Below are positions 57,744 to 64,000 of a DNA stretch of 64,000 bases, piece by piece. A model generated the notes under the pieces. That model searched no databases, was not told where the DNA came from, and was given only the letters and a program-made list of their open reading frames with translations. Origin of the DNA: Salvator merianae (taxonomy: Eukaryota > Chordata > Lepidosauria > Squamata > Teiidae); NCBI GenBank assembly GCA_003586115.2, contig QVOM02000073.1, positions 30,579,298 through 30,643,297 of the forward strand, in the 5' to 3' direction. Positions within the stretch are counted from its first letter, which is position 1. Each line of letters opens with the position of its first letter. Made by a program: the position numbers and the translations under genes.

Positions 57744-60342
57744 AAATTTTCTTCCGTTGCTTCTTCAGCACTTGGTCTGAATTTAAGCACAGGGAAATTC
57801 ATCACCGGCAGGATACATTTTGTACCTTCATTGCTTGGGTTTGATGTGATGGCTACAGACTCATCCTACTGGCTTGTTGTTTTGTTTGTTTGTTAGAAGC
57901 CATGCATTTGATTCTTTTATCTGAGGATTGGATTTTATGCCTTTACACTTAGAGAAAGACACAACTAGCATGAAGATTTTTTTTGTTTCTATTTTAAGTT
58001 TTTGTTTTAAAAATATATATTTTTTCTGGCAAATCTGTTAAAGAAGGGTGCTACCTAGTCTTAAATAAGTATATTCAACTAAAACCCTTTAACCACTGTC
58101 AGTTGCACAGAAATCTTAGGAACTGCTATTTAATGTGCTAGCTCCTGTATATCATACTTAGGAAACAATTTTAAAAAGCTTTGTAGTTTCACCATTGCTA
58201 GCAATTAATTTCTCCAGTAAAATAAGAAAAAGAACACTTTCATGTACTGTGGTGTTTGTTAATTCTTTGCTGATAATATGATTAAGTATTCTCTTTTTCC
58301 CAGAACAAAGTAGCTTTTTCCTTTGTTATTTTGTTCTCTTGTTTTAAGATGGTTTCACCACTATTTCATCTTAATTTGAAAAAAAAAAAAAAAATAAGAA
58401 ATTAAACTAATGATTCAGTTCCTTTAGAAACAGTTGGAAATGCCATTTCTCACTTTTATTGCTGAAGACTGAGATCAACAAGTATGTTGGGCAATCACTG
58501 AACTATTTTAATTTTTTTAAAAAATCTTCAAAAGAGAAAACTGATTTAGAATCAAGTTTGGTAGTGGTTAGATATCAAAGTTTCAGCCAAGGAGACCATC
58601 AGAAGGAGTCTCAAACTAATTAAGATGAGTGACAGCTTATAAGGAAGGTGGAAGAATCTAGGGAAGAATCAATAAGGAACATGCCAAATGCTGCAGAAAG
58701 AAATGCAAAGACTAGGGGAGCATCTACATCTATGGAAGCTTGAGAGGCATCCCCGCTCCCACTGTAGAATGCTCTTAGAATGTCATTGGACATTCTACAA
58801 GCATCTTCCTCAGTGCCCTTGCTCAAAGCAGGAAAAAATGACTCTGACACAGAATAATGGCAAGAGCAATCTAGTCACTGCTCTGTGAAGGTGCCATGCA
58901 GGCAAGGGCAGGCTGATCTCAAAGGTCTTCACCTTCAGAGCTGACAACTCATATTGACAAAGACAATGAGGGGTGAGGCACAGACTTGTGGACATTGCAC
59001 GCCCCATCCCAGGAGTGGGAGCAGGTACCCCTACCTTACCACGACCTATTCTGCTGACTTCTGGGCACAGTCTCGAAGTGCTGTTAGACCCAGGAGAAGC
59101 AGGGTTTGCTCTACTGGAGCCTCAGCATACAGTACTGCATGGCACACCCTTCAGCTTTCAATGCCTCAAGTCAAGACATACCTGCCTATGGAGTTCCAAA
59201 GGTGACTGATTCTGAGCTGGCAGAGATTCACTCTTATTAAGACAAAAAATATGAATGTGTTGACTATGACAAACCAAATTTGTCCTATTTCTAGTTATAT
59301 GTGATGCACTGGGGATAACAGAAACAAGTCAGGTTTGTTTAGCAGAACAACTTATGTTGGTATCAACACACTGAAAATAAGACTTCTGAGGACATTAGTT
59401 TTTAAATGCCATTTCAGCCATTTATTCACATTATTTAGGATGAACAGGCTACATGTGTGTACATATCATCAATAAATTGAATAGCCTTGTTAAATTCTCT
59501 ACTCTGGAACCTTTTTTTTTTTATTTTATTTTTTATGGATACTCAAACTGATTGTAAACACTTTGAGATCTTGAGATACTCCTAATTTCCCACACTGCAT
59601 ATTAATTTATTTTCTGCTTCCCCTTAAATTTTGATTAAAGGATAATGATGCTTCACTAAGCAAATATCCCATACCACTAATACAAGTAGCCTATTTGCAG
59701 TGGAGAGAGGAATTCTTTTTAGAATGAGACACTGTGTTCTCCATTAAAACAAACAAAAAAACCCTGCATATATTGTTATAAAGTGTGGTTTGGGAGAAAA
59801 AACTGAAGCTTGAAGACTGAAACAGGAAGAAGAAACCTATTTGGTTTGTTTCAATCGTTCATCTTTGGCACCAAACTGTCTGGTCATATAAAAGCTGTAA
59901 CTGAAACCATGCATCATGTACAAATGAACTAAACATGATATGATCCTGTAACATACTTGAAGGCAATAATTTCCAACTTTAAATAGCTATGAAAACCAGA
60001 TAACAAAGAAGACAAATATTTTTTTCTACTAGGAAATGCTTCTCTAAAAACATGTAGAAGCAACTAGAAATATTAGTCTAAAGCAATTATAGCATTTTAC
60101 AAAATTTTATCCTTTAAGAAACCACAAGGCATCTTGTTGCTTTAGCTGTAAAACAGACAAATTGTTACAATGCAGCCTTGTTTTCTTTGTTACCTTTAAA
60201 ATTGATTTGATGAGAATATGAACAATTAGTTCTTCATACAAAGCACATTGCACATGTACAGTAACCCTAATTTTTTAACTTCATATACAAATAAAATAAT
60301 TTTATAATCTTCGTGCAAAGCGTAGGTGACTATACGATGGAT
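57744..60342. other. Unassigned AT-rich DNA
   Basis: No gene is recognised over 2.6 kb. It includes poly(A) at 58379-58395. The 58.7-59.2 kb part is GC-richer, with short frames lacking motifs. Confidence 0.45.
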
Positions 60343-60378
60343 GGAAGGAAGGAAGGAAGGAAGGAAGGAAGGAAGGAA

Positions 60379-60440
<62 letters not shown>

Positions 60441-60441
60441 A
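60343..60441. repeat. Compound (GGAA)n-(GAAA)n microsatellite
   Basis: Ten GGAA units (60343-60382) pass directly into about 14 GAAA units ending at 60441. The tract is purine-only over nearly 100 bases. Confidence 0.98.
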
Positions 60442-61789
60442 CCCTGCATGAGCTCAAGGATGCACTGTCTGCAAGCTATCATGCCCTTGCATATCACTGG
60501 AGGTGGGGACAAACTCAGGCATCCATGCTGCTGGAGTGCAGCTTAGCAACTGTGATAGCAACTTACTTGGGTCATTGCCTGTCCAGGTCATTAATTGACA
60601 TTACAAAAATGACTGGTTTCTGGAACTATTTCCTGGCTCTAGTTGACAACTTTAAAGTTGGGGACTTTCATTCCCTGGCTTTGATGTTTGCAAATGTGAG
60701 AGGCAGAGTTTGTGTGAAAGCATACTTCCTCCCTTTGAGGTGGGACCTCAGGCTACTGCTCATCAGACAGTTTGAATCATCTTTGTGAAGAGGCTGCCAT
60801 AGGCATCAAAATATTAAATCATCTAAGCATCATATCAAACACAATTGTGAAAAACAAAATCAGTACCAAGATGCTGACATATGGACACAATTCAGGTTCT
60901 AAATGCATAATGAACAAAACTATCTTCAATTATTTTTGAATGGTACCACAAGAATACCTAGAGTCCTAGAATACAAGCCTCTCTTTAAAATATAGTATTT
61001 TTATAGTATATTTTATCTTTATGTTACACAATTTACATTTGTTAAGCTATACTGGTGATTATGGCAAGTGATTCTGGGTGTGATCAAACTTTAGGGAGGT
61101 GTCCATTTTCTGGGATCACTCCATCTGTGGACACGGGAAAAAAAACATCTCAGACAGTTTAAAAAATAGGTGGCTTATCTTCTCTTTATTTCTTGTTTTC
61201 ACCTTCCTTGCTTTCCTCCCAATTTTCCATGGATCTGATTGGTTGGTGGCCATAGCAGACAGGGATTGGTTGCAGGAGTCTCATAGCTTCCCATCCCATC
61301 CACTCAAAACTGCAAGTTGCCCCAAGAGTGGGTGAATAAAAAGAGACTTTGGCATTAGGCAAAGCATTTTTTAATGTTTTATCTGTCTACCTTGGGTCTC
61401 AAATTTGCCCCAGGAATGTCCCTAATCATGTGTCTGAATGCACCTTCTGTCACTCATAAATTTCAGAACTACTAAAATCCAAAACAAAGAACTACATCTT
61501 GAAATCCAGTCTTCCATCTCAGCCAATAAAAAATGTCAAATTTCAAGTATATTTTATAAAATATTTACATAAATTGTGCAGTCTATGTGTTTCACTTCCT
61601 TCAACATCCTTCTGAAAAAACTGCTTCATGGTAATCCCCATTTTACAAAACTTATGACAAGAGATGAAGCTTGTGCAAAGAATGCTTTTCATAAATGGTC
61701 ACCCATAGTCTCACCTTCACATACTTTGTGGCCCAACTGATGAGCTGGATGAGGGCCAATAAAGTAAAGTTGCATTCTAACAAGACACT
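60442..61789. other. Unassigned DNA
   Basis: No gene or repeat is recognised. Confidence 0.45.
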
Positions 61790-62301
61790 GGGTCTATGTG
61801 CACTTACAACAATATAACAATATAATTAGCACGGTTCGGGCCAGTAGGGTTCAGGTACGGAGAGAGGTCTTCACACCTGTCAGCCCTGGAACACTCTGCA
61901 AGCCGACCAGCGCTGGACGCAGTGCGAATGGGAGCGTACTAGTTCAGTAGCTGTGTTCGAACCCAGAGGGTCTGTGTTCAAACCTGTGTCCAAAAAGACC
62001 ACCAGGGTCCGGACCCCAAGGTCCAAACCGGGGTGCGAACCAGCAGACTGCGCCTGCGTGGCCCCACTGGCCCCGCCGACATCTTGAACCCGGAAATGGT
62101 GCAAACCCACCTTCCCTGATCCTCATCTGATTGTGCAGGTCGGGTAGAGGCTACAAATTAGTTGACCACAGCTGGCTGGATTCAGGTAAGCATCAGGTGG
62201 GCTTTGGTAGATTTTGGGTCAGCTGGGGCTGTTCGCAAGTACGGATCCTGCGTTCTAGCATGCGTCCTGAAACGTACCACTCACTAAGTGCAAACAGGCC
62301 C
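61790..62301. mobile_element. Harbinger-like element, CpG-rich (about 512 bp)
   Basis: The left end is GGGTCTATGTGCACTTAC and the right end read inward is GGGCCTGTTTGCACTTAG. The interior is CpG-rich (CGGTTCGGGCC, GGTCCGGACCCC). A second left-type end, GGGCTGTTCGCAAGTACG, lies at 62226, 76 bp before the right end. The true unit may therefore be a tiny element nested at the edge of an older one. Flanks do not match for either choice. Confidence 0.6.
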
Positions 62302-64000
62302 ATAGACTCTGTAACTGGGTGCTCCTCGTGTTAAAGAACTTGGTAATTTGCCTGTTCTAGGTTATTTTGCACTTCTTCAGAAGGAACAGGTATGTGGTTA
62401 AAGGTTTGGTTTCTTTTCACCCGGGCCTTTCAGAGTGAATGTTTGTTTCACCCATCCTAGTGTTTCACTTTTTTTACTTATACAATCTTCACTTCCTGTC
62501 CTTTGTGATCCTTTCCATTTTTGCTTCCATGGTGTTCATTTCTACAGCTTTATCTTAGGACTTCTGCTTCTTTCTTCCTCACCAATTTTCAGTTATTTTC
62601 CTTAACTAGCTGTACATGTACTTAACATGCAGTAGTTTTCCTTTCCAGCTTTTCAGTCCATTTTTCTTTGCTTCCTTTCTATAATGATCCTTTATTTTCA
62701 TTACTTCTTAAGATATCTTTGCATACCTCCATCAGCATTTTTTCTTTGCTCAGCTTGATGTTGCCATCTAAACTTCTTTTCTTTGACACTGTGGTTAGGT
62801 TTGTGCTTACCTTTTTGTAATGGTCTCTGTAGACCACTCCAGACTGGTGCACAACAAAAACAGTTGGAGCTTTTTGCGTGCTGAGCAGTGGAACAGGCAC
62901 ATTCCTGTCCAGCTGATCTAGCAAAGCAAATGGCAAGCCTTCCTGTTGTATTCCTGGCCTTGCATCTGGATGTCAGATGCATGTGTGAGGGAGGGGCACA
63001 GCTTGACAGGTAGGTAGACCTGAAACTGTTCCTGACAACATTTAAGCTGTCCACAGCAGGTAAGCTTCAGGAACACCTAGGGTCACCTCAGGGGCAGCTG
63101 CAGCAAACTGCAATGTGAACAACATCTGTCTGGAACTGTCTCTCAGGCAAGTGCAAAAGGGCCCTCTGCTTCACATTTTGTAACCCTCAGTAACCATTGT
63201 TGCATAGCAAGTACAGCCAGAAAATGATGTTGCTACATATTTTTAGGACTTCTCCTGTATAAAAATCTCAAAATAGTTTGCATAAAAATCATTGAAAGAA
63301 TCAAATATTATCATGGGAGCGAAGAATAGAAATGAATAATTTCTACCAATGTGAGTGTGTATTGTTCATAGTCTTTGCTGAATACAGAGTTTTTTTAATG
63401 GATGAAAAATGACCTCAGAGTTTATGTGAGTAAGACACGTGTAAAAGATAGGAACGTCCTTTTTTGTACGTTTCTTGGATGCTTATTGTTGCCTTTTCCA
63501 TTGCACCAGGGATGCTGGCATTCACTTTGCAAACTGTTTTTTGATTAACTGTACAAAGCTGCGGTACATTCTTTAGCACAACCTCAAGGACAAACAGGCT
63601 TAAGGTGCATAAAATCTCAGCTGTGATCACAATTTTTGCTACTCAAAGGAGATAGCAAGAAAATAACATTAAAGAGATGATACTGGAGTTCAAAGAAATG
63701 AACATTTCTTTTTGGATAGTGTGACTTAACATTCTCTTTCCTGGTGTCATAAGTTCAAGTTCGGTTTTGAAAAGAAGCTTACCTAGTTGTTTTTCAGTGT
63801 TCAGTTTGTTGTTAATTCTGAACAAGAGTAACTATAAAGTAAGTATGTCTCTTGCACAAATTGCTATAAACTGTCAGGTTCAAATTTCTTCATACTGCTA
63901 ACTCAGTCAGCATTGGGCAGGTATCATTGAGAGCATAAGTATTTTGCTTCCAATGATTTACAGTAAAAGATACACATTTTTAAATACAAAAATGGATGGG
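62302..64000. other. Unassigned DNA with one Harbinger-like right end
   Basis: GGCAAGTGCAAAAGGGCCC ending near 63162 matches the right terminus of the Harbinger-like group. A matching left end was not found (GGGCCTTTCAGAGTG at about 62424 is a weak candidate). The remainder is unassigned AT-rich sequence with no gene. Confidence 0.4.

Noticed and set aside
1..64000. CRISPR arrays, bacterial operons or a phage-defence-type system
   Set aside because: No regularly spaced direct repeats, no long bacterial-style coding frames and no ribosome-binding-site pattern. The repeat content is that of a vertebrate genome.

Overview
This window is vertebrate nuclear DNA, most likely from a squamate reptile (lizard or snake). 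It is AT-rich and intergenic or deep-intronic in character. I find no intact cellular protein-coding gene, no tRNA or rRNA gene, and no CRISPR or bacterial-type operon. The longest open frames (up to 184 codons) lie inside transposable elements or are chance ORFs. The squamate assignment is an inference from the mix of repeats: CR1 and L2 LINE fragments, a BovB/Sauria-type 3' end with a 12-bp target duplication, a Penelope-like fragment, hAT-type miniature elements, a large set of PIF/Harbinger-like miniature elements, and many long microsatellites.

Layout. 1-8.6 kb: a tRNA-derived SINE, an AT microsatellite, a hAT-like element (3108-3483), a CR1 3' end (3931-4225), LINE tails and a weak LTR-like candidate. 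8.6-16.5 kb: an L2 endonuclease/RT fragment and two CR1 fragments, with ACTAT, TTTC and TCC microsatellites. 17.4-18.7 kb: a foldback element beside the C-terminal part of a Penelope-like element. 23.7-27.9 kb: a 641-bp hAT-like element built from alternating palindromes, a second hAT-like element, the BovB-type insertion and the first Harbinger-like element. 28-35.5 kb: the longest repeat-poor stretch. 36.2-41.8 kb: two L2 copies in opposite orientation, the second with nested CR1 and hAT-like pieces. 42.8-63.2 kb: a dense region of Harbinger-like and foldback elements, including a 1169-bp element with roughly 315-bp inverted arms and a CpG-rich 658-bp element, plus an LTR candidate and more microsatellites.

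The main result is a set of non-autonomous DNA transposons sharing termini close to GGGCCTGTTCGCACT, several flanked by matching 3-bp target duplications (ATT, AAA, TAT). One (43838-44329) splits a CR1 fragment whose two halves rejoin when the insert and one AAA are removed, which proves its mobility and fixes its ends. No transposase is encoded here. How the elements work together is therefore a history of layered insertion, not a pathway. All family names come from reading the sequence and recalled family knowledge; no database search was run.
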